A program made the position numbers and the translations under genes. DNA of 64,000 nt from Mesorhizobium loti (GTDB lineage Bacteria > Pseudomonadota > Alphaproteobacteria > Rhizobiales > Rhizobiaceae). Below the pieces are notes generated by a model that saw nothing but the letters and a program-made list of their open reading frames with translations, was not told the origin of the DNA and did not search any database. Where the stretch lies: assembly GCF_013170705.1 (NCBI RefSeq), contig NZ_CP033334.1:1899501-1963500 (forward strand), in the 5' to 3' direction. This document shows, one piece after another, positions 50,941 to 59,116 of this stretch; positions within the stretch are counted from its first letter, which is position 1, and each line of letters opens with the position of its first letter.

Positions 50941-51225
50941 CTACTTGCCGCCGTTAAGCCTTTCGCGCAGTTCCTTGCCGGTCTTGAAGAACGGCACCCA
51001 TTTCTCCTCGACCTCGACGGATTCGCCGGTGCGCGGGTTGCGGCCGGTGCGGGCGGGGCGGTTTTTCACCGAAAAAGCACCGAAGCCGCGCAGCTCCACC
51101 CGGTTGCCTTCGGCAAGGGCGTCGGTGATCTCATCGAAGATCGCGCCGACGATGTTTTCGACGTCGCGCAGGAAAAGATGCGGATTGCGCGTGGCAATAA
51201 TCTGCACAAGTTCGGACTTGATCAT
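50941..51225 (-). CDS. ihfB: Integration host factor beta subunit
   Basis: 94-residue DNA-bending protein of the HU/IHF family. The beta-arm tip [22 protein letters not shown] with the intercalating proline and the opening [23 protein letters not shown] identify the beta chain. It works with IhfA (elsewhere) in recombination, replication and sigma-54-dependent transcription; rpoN lies about 4 kb away. It is between sppA and lapA. Confidence 0.94.
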   Translation of the reverse strand: MIKSELVQIIATRNPHLFLRDVENIVGAIFDEITDALAEGNRVELRGFGAFSVKNRPARTGRNPRTGESVEVEEKWVPFFKTGKELRERLNGGK

Positions 51226-51305
51226 CAGACGGGTCCCCGTGAAAGCAGTTCGGTCAAAATTATGAGGATGATTTTATTGGCTTTTTCAGCTGTTCCAAAC
51301 GGCGC

Positions 51306-52262
51306 TCAAGGGTGCCAGACGGAAACGAGGCCGTCAAGAAACAAGCGGTCGGCCCCAAGTTCGTGGATGACGTCACCGCTGTAATCAGGCAGGCCGAGGG
51401 CGCTGCCGATCGTTTTCACCATGGCTTTTGACCACAGGAAACCGCCGCGCCGTCCCGTGTCCTTCCACTCGACCACCTTGAGCTTGGCGTCGACACCCTT
51501 GGTCTCCAGCCAGTCGATCGCCTCGGCCTCGCCACCGACGGCGTCGATCAATCCGTTGGAAACACCCTGGCGGCCGGTGAAGATCGATCCGTCTGCGAGC
51601 GCCAGCGCCTGTTCGTGCGTCATCTTGCGGCGCTCGGCGACGATGCCGACAAACCAGTCGTAGCTGTCGAGGATAAGCTTGCGGACCATGGCGCGCTCGT
51701 CGTCATTGGTCGGCTTGAAGGGAGAGGGGGAAGCCTTGAGCGGCGAGGATTTCACTTCCTCCAGCTTGACGCCGAGCTTGTCCATCAGGCCGCTGACGTC
51801 AGGGTACTGGATCAGCACGCCGATCGAGCCGACGATCGAGGTCTTGCGGGCTACGATGTGGTCGGCCGCACTGGCAATCATATAGCCCGCCGATGCCGCG
51901 AGCGTGCCGACTTCAGCCACCACCGGCTTGTCGGCGGCCAGCTTGCGCACTTCCTCGTAGATCGATTCACCACCGACGGTGGTGCCGCCGGGTGAATCGA
52001 TCGCAAGGATCACGCCTTTCACTTTCGACGACTCGCGGATGTTCTCCAGCCGCTTGATCAGTTCCTCGTCCTCGGTGATGGTGCCTTCGATCCTCACCTT
52101 GGCGATATGGTCGACGGCCGAGCCGCCGAGATCGTCGCCGTAGAGCCAGGCCGACAGCGCAATCACCCCGAGTGCCACGATGCCGATGGCCACCACTCGC
52201 CAGAATGTCAGCTTGCGCCGCAAGCGGCGGCGGTCGATCAGGTCGTCGGCTCTCAATGCCAT
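51306..52262 (-). CDS. sppA: Signal peptide peptidase SppA
   Basis: 318 residues, short (single-domain) SppA of the S49 family that degrades cleaved signal peptides in the membrane. One amino-terminal helix (RVVAIGIVALGVIALSAWLYG) anchors a periplasmic domain with the Ser nucleophile region (EVGTLAASAGYMIASAA) and GGTTVGGESIYEEVRK. ATG 52262 follows AGG by six bases and is preferred to 52274. It starts the minus-strand sppA-ihfB-lapA set. Confidence 0.92.
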   Translation of the reverse strand: MALRADDLIDRRRLRRKLTFWRVVAIGIVALGVIALSAWLYGDDLGGSAVDHIAKVRIEGTITEDEELIKRLENIRESSKVKGVILAIDSPGGTTVGGESIYEEVRKLAADKPVVAEVGTLAASAGYMIASAADHIVARKTSIVGSIGVLIQYPDVSGLMDKLGVKLEEVKSSPLKASPSPFKPTNDDERAMVRKLILDSYDWFVGIVAERRKMTHEQALALADGSIFTGRQGVSNGLIDAVGGEAEAIDWLETKGVDAKLKVVEWKDTGRRGGFLWSKAMVKTIGSALGLPDYSGDVIHELGADRLFLDGLVSVWHP

Positions 52263-52596
52263 GGTCAGCCTCACAGTCGGCGGGAAGAGACGCTTTTAGA
52301 CCATGATGTCCTTATCGGGAAGCAGTTCCGTCTTCGGCAATCCCGACGCTATCTGTTTTGTGACTGGCCTGCGCCAGGGACGCAAGGTAAGGGGAGAGAC
52401 GGCAGTGATGAAAAAACGGCGCAAGGACGTGCATTTCTGCTATGAAGTATCGGTTGTTGTGCTGACCTCGTTTTCGTTTGTACAACCACAGTTGTCACAT
52501 TTTTGCGGTTTTCGTGGGCTTGTGCTTGCTTGAAGGCGCCGGCCCCCCACCTATAGGCGGTGCTCCCTGGCGGCAGGGGTCTAGAAGAAAGCAGTC
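52263..52596. other. 334-bp divergent gap between sppA and lptC
   Basis: The gap has no convincing gene. A 76-codon frame at 52303-52533 has no ribosome site and a weak composition, and is not called. The lptC promoter lies at its right end (52529-52556). ACAAC / GTTGT (around 52482-52496) is a small inverted repeat of unknown meaning. Confidence 0.5.
52529..52556 (+). promoter_or_regulatory. Promoter of the lptC operon
   Basis: CTTGAA (52529-52534), 16 bases, CTATAG (52551-52556). This fits the rhizobial housekeeping consensus CTTGAC-N17-CTATAT with one-base shorter spacing. The predicted start is near 52563, about 34 bp before the lptC ATG at 52597. Confidence 0.55.
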
Positions 52597-53310
52597 ATGT
52601 TAGCGCGATCGAATGAACCGACCAGCCCCGAGATGGAGTTGGCTCCCCCGGCGGATGGCTGGACGCGGGGCGAGGCGTTCGACCGCGCCCAGCGTCATTC
52701 GCGCCGCGTGCGCGTGCTCAAATTCGCCGTGCCCCTGGCCGCGGCGCTGATCGCCGTCGCCTTCCCGGTCTATTCCTATCTGGCCGCACCCGTCTCCGTC
52801 GCGGTGCAGGCGGACGGCACCGCTTTTTCCAACGGCAAGCTGGTGATGGCCAATCCCAAGCTCAACGGGTTCACCAAGCAAAAGCAGCCCTATTCCATGA
52901 CGGCCCTGCGGGCGATACAGGACGTCAGCACGCAAGGCATCATCGAGCTCGAGGGCATAGACGCCAAAGTGCCGGTCGGTCCCGACAATGTGGCGGCGGT
53001 CAAAGCGTCGCGCGGTACCTACGATCGCGAAGGCAACACGATGAAGTTGAGCAGCGACGTCGAGATCACCACGACCGACGGCATGCAAGCCAAGTTCAAA
53101 TCGGTCTTCCTCGACATGGGCAAAGGCACTATGAAGACGGATGATCCCGTCGATGTCAGCCGTGGCGGGTCACAGATCACAGCGAATTCCCTGACGGTCC
53201 AGGACAATGGCAAGGTCCTGGTGTTCGAGAACAGGGTGCGCGTCAACATCGATCCCGCCGCTCTGAAGGCGGCTGAGGCAAAGGGCGAAGAAGCGAATGT
53301 GGCTCAATAG
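52597..53310 (+). CDS. lptC: LPS export protein LptC
   Basis: 237 residues with one amino-terminal membrane helix (residues ~46-66, KFAVPLAAALIAVAFPVYSYL) and a periplasmic beta-jellyroll. It receives LPS from the LptBFG pump and passes it to LptA. Strands such as GTYDREGNTMKLSSDVEITTTDGMQAKF are typical. It overlaps lptA by 14 bases, and lptA overlaps lptB by one base, so translation is coupled. LptF/G are not in the window. Confidence 0.92.
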   Translation: MLARSNEPTSPEMELAPPADGWTRGEAFDRAQRHSRRVRVLKFAVPLAAALIAVAFPVYSYLAAPVSVAVQADGTAFSNGKLVMANPKLNGFTKQKQPYSMTALRAIQDVSTQGIIELEGIDAKVPVGPDNVAAVKASRGTYDREGNTMKLSSDVEITTTDGMQAKFKSVFLDMGKGTMKTDDPVDVSRGGSQITANSLTVQDNGKVLVFENRVRVNIDPAALKAAEAKGEEANVAQ

Positions 53311-53902
53311 TTCGACACGGCTTGCGGCCGCAACTTCGGCGCTGCTCCTGCTGGGCCTCGTGCCGTCGCTGGCACAGTCCGGTGCCACCAGTCAGGTGTC
53401 GGGCCTGAAACTGGCGGGCGATAAGCCGATCCAGATCGAAAGCGACAAGCTGGAAGTCCGGCAGGCCGAAAACGTCGCCATCTTCACGGGCAATGTCACC
53501 GTCGTCCAGGGGCCGACGCTGATGAAGGCCGGCAAGATGATGGTCTATTACATCAAGGATCCCAATGCCGCGGCCAAGGGCACGGAAGCCGCCGGCGCGG
53601 CGATGACCGGCTCGGCCAACATCGACCATCTGGAGATTTCCGACAAGGTCTACATCAAGTCGGATCAGCAGGTCGCGACCGGCGATCAGGGCAGCTTCGA
53701 CATGAAGAGCCAGGTGCTGGTGCTTTCGGGCAAAAAAGTCGTTCTGTCTCAGAACGACAACGTCCTGGTGGGCTGCAAGCTCACCGTGCAGATGAAAAGC
53801 GGGCTGGCCCAGGTTGATCCATGCGCTGGGCAACGTGTCCAGATGTCGATCACGCCACCGCCGAAGTCGGATGCGTCGAAATCCGGAGCGACGAACCCCT
53901 GA
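53297..53902 (+). CDS. lptA: LPS transport bridge protein LptA
   Basis: 201 residues, exported (signal peptide [27 protein letters not shown]). The OstA/LptA beta-jellyroll begins [29 protein letters not shown]. It carries LPS across the periplasm between LptC and the outer-membrane LptD. Longer than the E. coli protein because of a central insertion ([16 protein letters not shown]). It overlaps both neighbours in the lpt operon. Confidence 0.93.
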   Translation: MWLNSSTRLAAATSALLLLGLVPSLAQSGATSQVSGLKLAGDKPIQIESDKLEVRQAENVAIFTGNVTVVQGPTLMKAGKMMVYYIKDPNAAAKGTEAAGAAMTGSANIDHLEISDKVYIKSDQQVATGDQGSFDMKSQVLVLSGKKVVLSQNDNVLVGCKLTVQMKSGLAQVDPCAGQRVQMSITPPPKSDASKSGATNP

Positions 53903-54720
53903 TGGCCAGCCTGTCATCGCTGACGGCGCGTCTTCCGGGACGAGCCGCAGGCAAGGTTTCGGCTCCTGCCACGATCACCGTCGACAAGACGAAGTTCAAG
54001 GGAACCTTGATCGCCAAGGGCCTGACCAAGAGCTACAAGGGCCGCAAGGTGGTCAGTGGCGTCACGCTTGGCGTGCGTGCCGGCGAAGCCGTCGGGCTGC
54101 TCGGTCCCAACGGCGCCGGCAAGACGACCTGTTTCTATATGGTCACCGGCCTTGTGCCGGTGGATGAAGGCACGATCGAGATCGATGGCTTCGACGTCAC
54201 CTCGATGCCGATGTACCGCCGCGCGCGCCTCGGCATCGGCTATCTGCCGCAGGAAGCATCGATCTTCCGCGGCCTCAACGTCGAGCAGAATATCCGCGCC
54301 GTGCTCGAAGTGGTCGAAAAGGACCGCAAAGTGCGCGAGCGCAATCTCGACGAACTGCTCGAGGAGTTCCACATCAGCCATCTGCGCAAGGCGCCATCCA
54401 TGTCGCTTTCCGGCGGCGAAAGGCGGCGTCTGGAGATCGCGCGTGCGCTGGCGACGCGCCCGGCCTACATGCTGCTCGACGAGCCCTTTGCCGGCATCGA
54501 TCCGATCGCCGTCGCCGATATCCAGCAACTGGTTCGCCACCTGACGGCGCGCGGGATCGGTGTCCTCATCACCGACCATAATGTCCGCGAGACGCTTGGT
54601 CTGATCGACCGCGCCTACATCATCCACGCCGGTCAGGTGCTGACCCATGGCCGCGCCGACGAAGTGGTGGCGAACCCGGATGTGCGGCGGCTTTATCTCG
54701 GTGAGGGTTTTACGCTCTGA
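53902..54720 (+). CDS. lptB: LPS export ABC transporter ATPase LptB
   Basis: 272 residues, cytoplasmic ATPase of the LPS pump. Walker [10 protein letters not shown], signature [15 protein letters not shown], Walker [14 protein letters not shown] and the switch TDHNV are intact. The amino end carries about 30 extra residues before the conserved core. ATG 53902 uses the last base of the lptA stop (TGATG). rpoN follows after 260 bp, the classic order. Confidence 0.94.
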   Translation: MASLSSLTARLPGRAAGKVSAPATITVDKTKFKGTLIAKGLTKSYKGRKVVSGVTLGVRAGEAVGLLGPNGAGKTTCFYMVTGLVPVDEGTIEIDGFDVTSMPMYRRARLGIGYLPQEASIFRGLNVEQNIRAVLEVVEKDRKVRERNLDELLEEFHISHLRKAPSMSLSGGERRRLEIARALATRPAYMLLDEPFAGIDPIAVADIQQLVRHLTARGIGVLITDHNVRETLGLIDRAYIIHAGQVLTHGRADEVVANPDVRRLYLGEGFTL

Positions 54721-54867
54721 CTTTTCCCGCACAATTCGGGACGGGAAGCCCTGACGCGGTTTTCTTTCCGGAATCGCCTTGGGCGTGAAATTTGTTTCCT
54801 GACACGATTTTTTGCGCGTTACAGCCTGATTTTCGGCAATTTTGCTCCGGCATAACGCTCCGGTAAG

Positions 54868-54905
54868 CGGCTTTTGCTAGGCTTTGCCTTGACAAGCAAA
54901 AGCCG
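54868..54905. promoter_or_regulatory. Inverted repeat in the rpoN leader
   Basis: CGGCTTTTGCT (54868-54878) pairs over 11 bases with AGCAAAAGCCG (54895-54905). The 16-base loop contains TTGACA (54889-54894). It lies 77 bp before rpoN and could be a leader hairpin, an operator around a -35, or a terminator of the lpt transcript (U-poor). Confidence 0.5.
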
Positions 54906-54981
54906 GGCCAGTTTCTATGGTCGGCCGTGAAATTCATTTCCGGAAGTCCTGACGCGTAGAGGAGGCGTTTGAAACCGAACC

Positions 54982-56508
54982 ATGGCGTTGGCGGCGAAAC
55001 TACAGCTCCGACAGTCGCAGTCGCTGGTGATGACGCCGCAGCTGATGCAGTCGATTCGGCTGCTGCAGTTCACCCATGTCGAGCTCGAGCACTTCATCGA
55101 CGAGGAAATCGAGCGCAACCCGCTTCTGGAGCGCGCCGAGCCGCAGGACGACGCCGCGAGCGACCAGGCGCAGAAGATCGACGTGGAGCCGCAAGCGGCC
55201 GCCGATGGCGACTGGTTCGACAAGGAGGCGGGATGGAGCGCCGAGGCGATTTCGGAAAAGCTCGATACGTCGCTGGAAAACCTGTTTCCCGACGATCCCG
55301 GCACCAGCGAGCGGCTCGGGCCTGACCTGACGGCGCAATGGAAGTCGGCTTCGGGCAGCGGCGGCGGCTCCTCGTCCGAGGGGCTCGACGCCGGCGACAT
55401 GGCGGCGAGCGCCATCACCTTGCGCGACCATGTCGGCGAGCAGGTGGCACTCGCCTTTGCCGATCCCGCGGCCCGGCTGATCGCGGGCGAACTCGCCGAT
55501 GGCCTGGACGAGACCGGCTATGTCAGGGTCGATCTCGCGGAGATCGCCACGCGTCTGGGCACTGATGCAGCGAGCGTGGCCAAGGTGCTGGCGGTGTGCC
55601 AGACTTTCGAGCCGGCCGGACTGTTCGCCCGCGACCTTGCCGAATGTCTTTCGCTGCAGCTTGCGGTGCGCGACCGCCTCGACCCCGCTATGAAGGCCCT
55701 GGTCGCCAATCTGGAACTCCTGGCGCGGCGCGATTTCCAGACGCTGAAGCGGATCTGCGGCGTCGACGAGGAGGATCTGCTCGACATGCTGGCCGAGATC
55801 CGGGCCCTCGATCCGCGCCCGGGCATGGCATTTTCGGGCGGTGCGAGCGACGCCATCGTCGCCGATGTCGAGGTGCGCGCGGCCAATGACGGCAGCTGGA
55901 CAGTCGAACTCAATGCCGAAACACTGCCGCGCGTGCTGGTCGACCATATCTATTTCGCCCAGGTGTCGCCGCATGCGAAGAACCAGGCGGAAAGGGATTT
56001 TCTGGCCGAGTGCCTGCAAAATGCCAACTGGCTGACGCGCAGCCTCGATCAGCGGGCAAAGACGATCCTCAAAGTGGCCTCGGAAATCGTGCGCCAGCAG
56101 GATGCGTTCCTGGTCCATGGCGTGCGCCAGCTGAAGCCGCTCAATTTGCGCACGGTGGCCGACGCCATCGGCATGCACGAATCGACCGTCAGCCGCGTCA
56201 CCGCCAACAAATACATGCTGACCCCGCGCGGCGTGTTCGAACTGCGCTATTTCTTCACCGCCTCGATCGCCGCGTCGGGCGGCGGCGACGCGCATTCCTC
56301 GGAAGCAGTGCGGGATCGCATCAAGCAGCTGATCGACGAGGAGAAACCCGTCGACGTTCTGTCCGACGACGCGATCGTCGATATGCTCAGGGAAAGCGGC
56401 GTCGATATCGCCCGGCGCACGGTCGCCAAGTACCGGGAGGGCATGAATATTCCGTCTTCCGTGCAGCGCCGGCGCGAAAAGCGGGCGCTCGCCAGCGCCG
56501 GCCGCTAA
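54982..56508 (+). CDS. rpoN: RNA polymerase sigma-54 factor
   Basis: 508 residues. Region I is the Gln/Leu-rich activator-response domain (LQLRQSQSLVMTPQLMQSIRLLQ), region II is acidic, and region III includes the core-binding domain, HTH (TVADAIGMHESTVSRVTANKYMLTPRG) and the RpoN box (ARRTVAKYREGMNI). It directs transcription of nitrogen and C4-dicarboxylate genes with enhancer proteins. hpf and ptsN follow, the standard rpoN cluster. A palindromic element begins right after its TAA. Confidence 0.96.
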   Translation: MALAAKLQLRQSQSLVMTPQLMQSIRLLQFTHVELEHFIDEEIERNPLLERAEPQDDAASDQAQKIDVEPQAAADGDWFDKEAGWSAEAISEKLDTSLENLFPDDPGTSERLGPDLTAQWKSASGSGGGSSSEGLDAGDMAASAITLRDHVGEQVALAFADPAARLIAGELADGLDETGYVRVDLAEIATRLGTDAASVAKVLAVCQTFEPAGLFARDLAECLSLQLAVRDRLDPAMKALVANLELLARRDFQTLKRICGVDEEDLLDMLAEIRALDPRPGMAFSGGASDAIVADVEVRAANDGSWTVELNAETLPRVLVDHIYFAQVSPHAKNQAERDFLAECLQNANWLTRSLDQRAKTILKVASEIVRQQDAFLVHGVRQLKPLNLRTVADAIGMHESTVSRVTANKYMLTPRGVFELRYFFTASIAASGGGDAHSSEAVRDRIKQLIDEEKPVDVLSDDAIVDMLRESGVDIARRTVAKYREGMNIPSSVQRRREKRALASAGR

Positions 56509-56556
56509 GGCAATTCCAGGAAAAGCGTGAAGCGGTTTTCCGACAGGAATTGCGTC
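56509..56556 (+). repeat. Post-stop palindromic element, copy B
   Basis: GGCAATTCCAGGAAAAG begins directly after the rpoN TAA and the 48-bp element ends GGAATTGCGTC; inner GGAAAA / TTTTCC and outer GCAATTCC / GGAATTGC arms pair. It matches copy A (37602-37675, other strand) closely over its first 33 bases. It may act as a terminator-like or stabilising 3' structure. Confidence 0.7.
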
Positions 56557-56643
56557 GAGACAAAGTGGTGGAGTGGGTCGGCGTTTCCGTGAAACGATGA
56601 ACCGCTCCATGCCCTCCTGATTTTCCACAGCTTTCGAGCTTCA

Positions 56644-56672
56644 TTGACAAGCCCGGGGGAAGTGGCTAGAAG
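56644..56672 (+). promoter_or_regulatory. Promoter of hpf
   Basis: TTGACA (56644-56649), 17 bases, TAGAAG (56667-56672), a good housekeeping -35 with a fair -10. The predicted start near 56679 leaves a leader of about 200 nt before the hpf ATG, GC-rich at first (CCCGC..GCGGG hairpins). Confidence 0.5.
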
Positions 56673-56876
56673 CCCGCCCGCATGAGACGGGCCCGATGCC
56701 CGCTAGCGGATGGTCCGTCACGACAATGGCCTCGGGACGGTCAAAAAGGCGGCTTGTGATCAACCGGAAAGTTCGGATTTAAATCGGCGCCAGTGACGCC
56801 GCAAAGCTTGTGCGCACGGACCACAAGTATAAACTCAGGCCAGTTTGAAGCCTGAGCAAGGAAGGTCAGTTTTCAG

Positions 56877-57461
56877 ATGAATCTGCGCATATCGGGAAAA
56901 CACATGGATATCGGCGATGCGTTCCGCACGCGCATCAACGATCGTGTCGGCGAAGCGATCGGCAAATATTTCGATCGCGGCTTTGCGGGACACGTCACCG
57001 TCATCAAATCGGGCTCGCGCTATTCGGCGGATTGCATGATTAGGCTGGATTCGGGCGCCTCGCTGCAGGCTACCGGCGACGCCCAGGATCCGACGCTCGC
57101 CTTCGAGGCCGCGGCCGACCGGCTGGAGACCCGGCTTCGGCGCTACAAGCGCCGTCTCAAATCTCACAATTCAGGCAATGGCAATGGTGAGTTGACCGAT
57201 ATCGCCTATACGGTGATGGCGCCGCTTGCCGATGACGACGAGGAAATCCCGGAGGATTTCGCGCCGGCCATCGTCGCCGAATCGACCATGACGCTGAAGA
57301 CCATGTCGGTGGCCTCGGCGGTTATCGAGCTCGATACCAAGGACAGTCCGGTGTTCGTTTTCCGCAACGCCGGAACCGATCATCTCAATATCGTCTATCG
57401 CCGGCCCGACGGAAACATTGGCTGGATCGACCCGTCCACGACCAAGGTCGCGCAGGGATAA
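56877..57461 (+). CDS. hpf: Ribosome hibernation promoting factor, long form
   Basis: 194 residues. The amino domain (MNLRISGKHMDIGDAFRTRINDRVGEAIGKYF) blocks the ribosomal A/P sites; the carboxy dimerisation domain (KTMSVASAVIELDTKDSPVFVFRNAGTDHLNIVYRRPDGNIGWI) joins two 70S ribosomes into 100S. It acts in stationary phase and stress. It lies between rpoN and ptsN as usual, and has its own likely promoter in the 368-bp gap. Confidence 0.94.
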   Translation: MNLRISGKHMDIGDAFRTRINDRVGEAIGKYFDRGFAGHVTVIKSGSRYSADCMIRLDSGASLQATGDAQDPTLAFEAAADRLETRLRRYKRRLKSHNSGNGNGELTDIAYTVMAPLADDDEEIPEDFAPAIVAESTMTLKTMSVASAVIELDTKDSPVFVFRNAGTDHLNIVYRRPDGNIGWIDPSTTKVAQG

Positions 57462-57520
57462 AAGCCAGCCGCACGAGGGGTGGGGACTGGCGACGGCAGG
57501 CGAACAAGGGATTTTCAAGC

Positions 57521-57985
57521 ATGGATCTGAGCGATCTTATCAGCGTTCCGGCGATTTTGCCGGCGTTGAAGGCGAACTCCAAGAAGCAGCTTCTGCAATT
57601 GCTGTCCGAGCGGGCGGCGGCGATTTCGGGCATTCCGGAGCGGGAAGTGTTCGACACCATCCTGCAGCGCGAGCGGTTGGGCTCGACCGGCGTCGGCAAC
57701 GGCATCGCCATTCCGCACGGCAAGCTCGCCGGCGTGAAGCGCATCGCCGGTGTCTTCGCCCGGCTGGAAACGCCGGTCGATTTCGAGTCGCTGGATGACC
57801 AGCCTGTCGATCTGGTGTTTCTTCTCCTGGCGCCGGAAGGAGCGGGCGCGGATCATCTCAAGGCCCTGTCGCGCATTGCCCGCGTGCTGCGCGACGCCGA
57901 TACGGTCGCCAAGATCAGGGGGACGCGCGACGCCACGGCAATCCACGCGCTTTTGTCGGACACGCAGGCCTCGCACGCGGCCTGA
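57521..57985 (+). CDS. ptsN: Nitrogen PTS enzyme IIA (PtsN)
   Basis: 154 residues, regulatory phosphotransferase protein. The phosphorylated histidine is H66 (GNGIAIPHGKLAG). In rhizobia EIIA-Ntr controls K+ uptake, (p)ppGpp and metabolism through its phosphorylation state rather than sugar import. It follows hpf by 59 bp, and an intrinsic terminator follows it, closing the rpoN-hpf-ptsN set. Confidence 0.95.
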   Translation: MDLSDLISVPAILPALKANSKKQLLQLLSERAAAISGIPEREVFDTILQRERLGSTGVGNGIAIPHGKLAGVKRIAGVFARLETPVDFESLDDQPVDLVFLLLAPEGAGADHLKALSRIARVLRDADTVAKIRGTRDATAIHALLSDTQASHAA

Positions 57986-58007
57986 AGCCATTTTGAATGC
58001 AATCTGC

Positions 58008-58032
58008 AAGGGCCGCCGTGAGCGGCCCTTTT
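58008..58032 (+). terminator. Terminator after ptsN
   Basis: AAGGGCCGC (58008-58016) pairs perfectly with GCGGCCCTT (58022-58030) over a five-base loop and is followed by TT. It begins 22 bp after the ptsN stop. The DUF1150 gene converges from the other side and could share it. Confidence 0.82.
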
Positions 58033-58065
58033 CGTTCCAGCCAATCGCCCCGGTGAAAAGCCGGT

Positions 58066-58323
58066 TTAGTGAATGGCGACGGTGGTCAGGTCGTTTTCCA
58101 TGGCGCCGGCCAGTGCGCGGTCACGCGCATCTGAAAGCAGGATCGGCTGGCCGTTGGCCGCAAACAGCGCCCACAGCTCCAAGCCGGGCGCGATTTCACC
58201 GATGTTCGGGAAGCGGCCGAGCAGGTCGTCGCTCGAGACCTTGCGCAGATATGCGACCGAGCCCTCGCCCAGATGGGCGAATTCACCGCTGGTCATGGTG
58301 ATATTCTCTTCAGTTCTGGTCAT
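58066..58323 (-). CDS. DUF1150-family protein
   Basis: 85 residues of a small alphaproteobacterial family that is commonly encoded beside Hsp20 proteins. It is acidic in the middle, with GEGSVAYLRKVSSDDLLGRFPNIGEIAPG. ATG 58323 has AAGGAGG six bases ahead and is preferred over the longer in-frame start at 58362. It lies 64 bp after hsp20 on the minus strand, so it is probably under the same heat-shock promoter. Function is not known; a co-factor of the small chaperone is plausible. Confidence 0.85.
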   Translation of the reverse strand: MTRTEENITMTSGEFAHLGEGSVAYLRKVSSDDLLGRFPNIGEIAPGLELWALFAANGQPILLSDARDRALAGAMENDLTTVAIH

Positions 58324-58387
58324 TTCAAGCCTCCTTGGCGCGAGGACGCCGCTGAAGGCCATCCCGCATGAGAGCCATCGGTGAAGA

Positions 58388-58813
58388 TCAGTCTTTCACC
58401 GATATGTTTATTTTCCGTACCAACCGTTCGGACTCCGGCCGATCGAGGTCGATCGACAAAAGGCCGTTCTTCAGCTCCGCCGCGATAACCCGCATGCCGT
58501 CGGCCAGCACGAAACAGCGCTGGAACTGGCGCGCGGCGATGCCGCGATGAAGGAATTCGCGCTCGGTGTCGTCGGTCTGACGGCCGCGCACGACCAGCTG
58601 GTTTTCCTCCGTTGTCACATCGAGATCGTTTTCGGCGAAACCGGCGACGGCGAGCGTGATGCGCAGCCTTTCGGCGTTGCCGTCAGTGCCGCTGAGGCGC
58701 TCGATGTTGTACGGAGGGTAGCTGTCACCGGATTTCGCCAAGCGCTCCAAGGTCTTTTCCATGGCATCGAAACCAAGGAGAAGTGGGCTGGAGAAAGGCG
58801 TCATTCGGCTCAT
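58388..58813 (-). CDS. Small heat-shock protein, Hsp20 family
   Basis: 141 residues, alpha-crystallin domain (about residues 35-125; RLRITLAVAGFAENDLDVTTEENQLVVRGR, FQRCFVLADGMRVIAAELKNGLLSIDL). It holds unfolding proteins for DnaK/ClpB. ATG 58813 has GAGAGGA ahead and starts MSRMTPFSS as in rhizobial IbpA-type proteins; the longer frame to 58930 overlaps the promoter. An exact RpoH-type promoter lies about 70-97 bp upstream. DUF1150 follows. Confidence 0.92.
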   Translation of the reverse strand: MSRMTPFSSPLLLGFDAMEKTLERLAKSGDSYPPYNIERLSGTDGNAERLRITLAVAGFAENDLDVTTEENQLVVRGRQTDDTEREFLHRGIAARQFQRCFVLADGMRVIAAELKNGLLSIDLDRPESERLVRKINISVKD

Positions 58814-58881
58814 GTTACACTGTCCTCTCAAGAGCGACATAAACTGGAAAAACCCGGATGGCATTTTTCCCGATGCCCTTG

Positions 58882-58910
58882 ATATGGTCCGCTCCGCGAC
58901 CAAGTTCAAG
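58882..58910 (-). promoter_or_regulatory. RpoH-type promoter of hsp20
   Basis: On the minus strand CTTGAA (58910-58905), 17 bases, CCATAT (58887-58882) is an exact match to the -35 and -10 of the rhizobial heat-shock consensus. The predicted start is near 58875, about 60 bp before the ATG. Confidence 0.75.
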
Positions 58911-59116
58911 CCACCTGAAGACCCGCCCAAAAAGACCAGGCCTTGGACTCACAGGAATAATCGACATGGCGCTTGAAGCGACGCGCGGATGCAGGGAGAA
59001 GCGCTGGGGCCGGGACCGTTCCCGGTTGGTCGCTTCGGCAGCTTGCAGCCGGTTCGGCGCCCTAAACGCATGCGATCGGCCCGGTGAGCCCACGGCCAGC
59101 CAAACAAGGAATTGAA

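Noticed and set aside
52303..52533. A 76-codon frame between sppA and lptC
   Set aside because: No ribosome site, uneven composition, and it overlaps the lptC promoter.
52529..52556. RpoH promoter for lptC
   Set aside because: The -35 CTTGAA fits, but the -10 reads CTATAG at 16-base spacing, closer to the housekeeping consensus than to CCANNT at 17.
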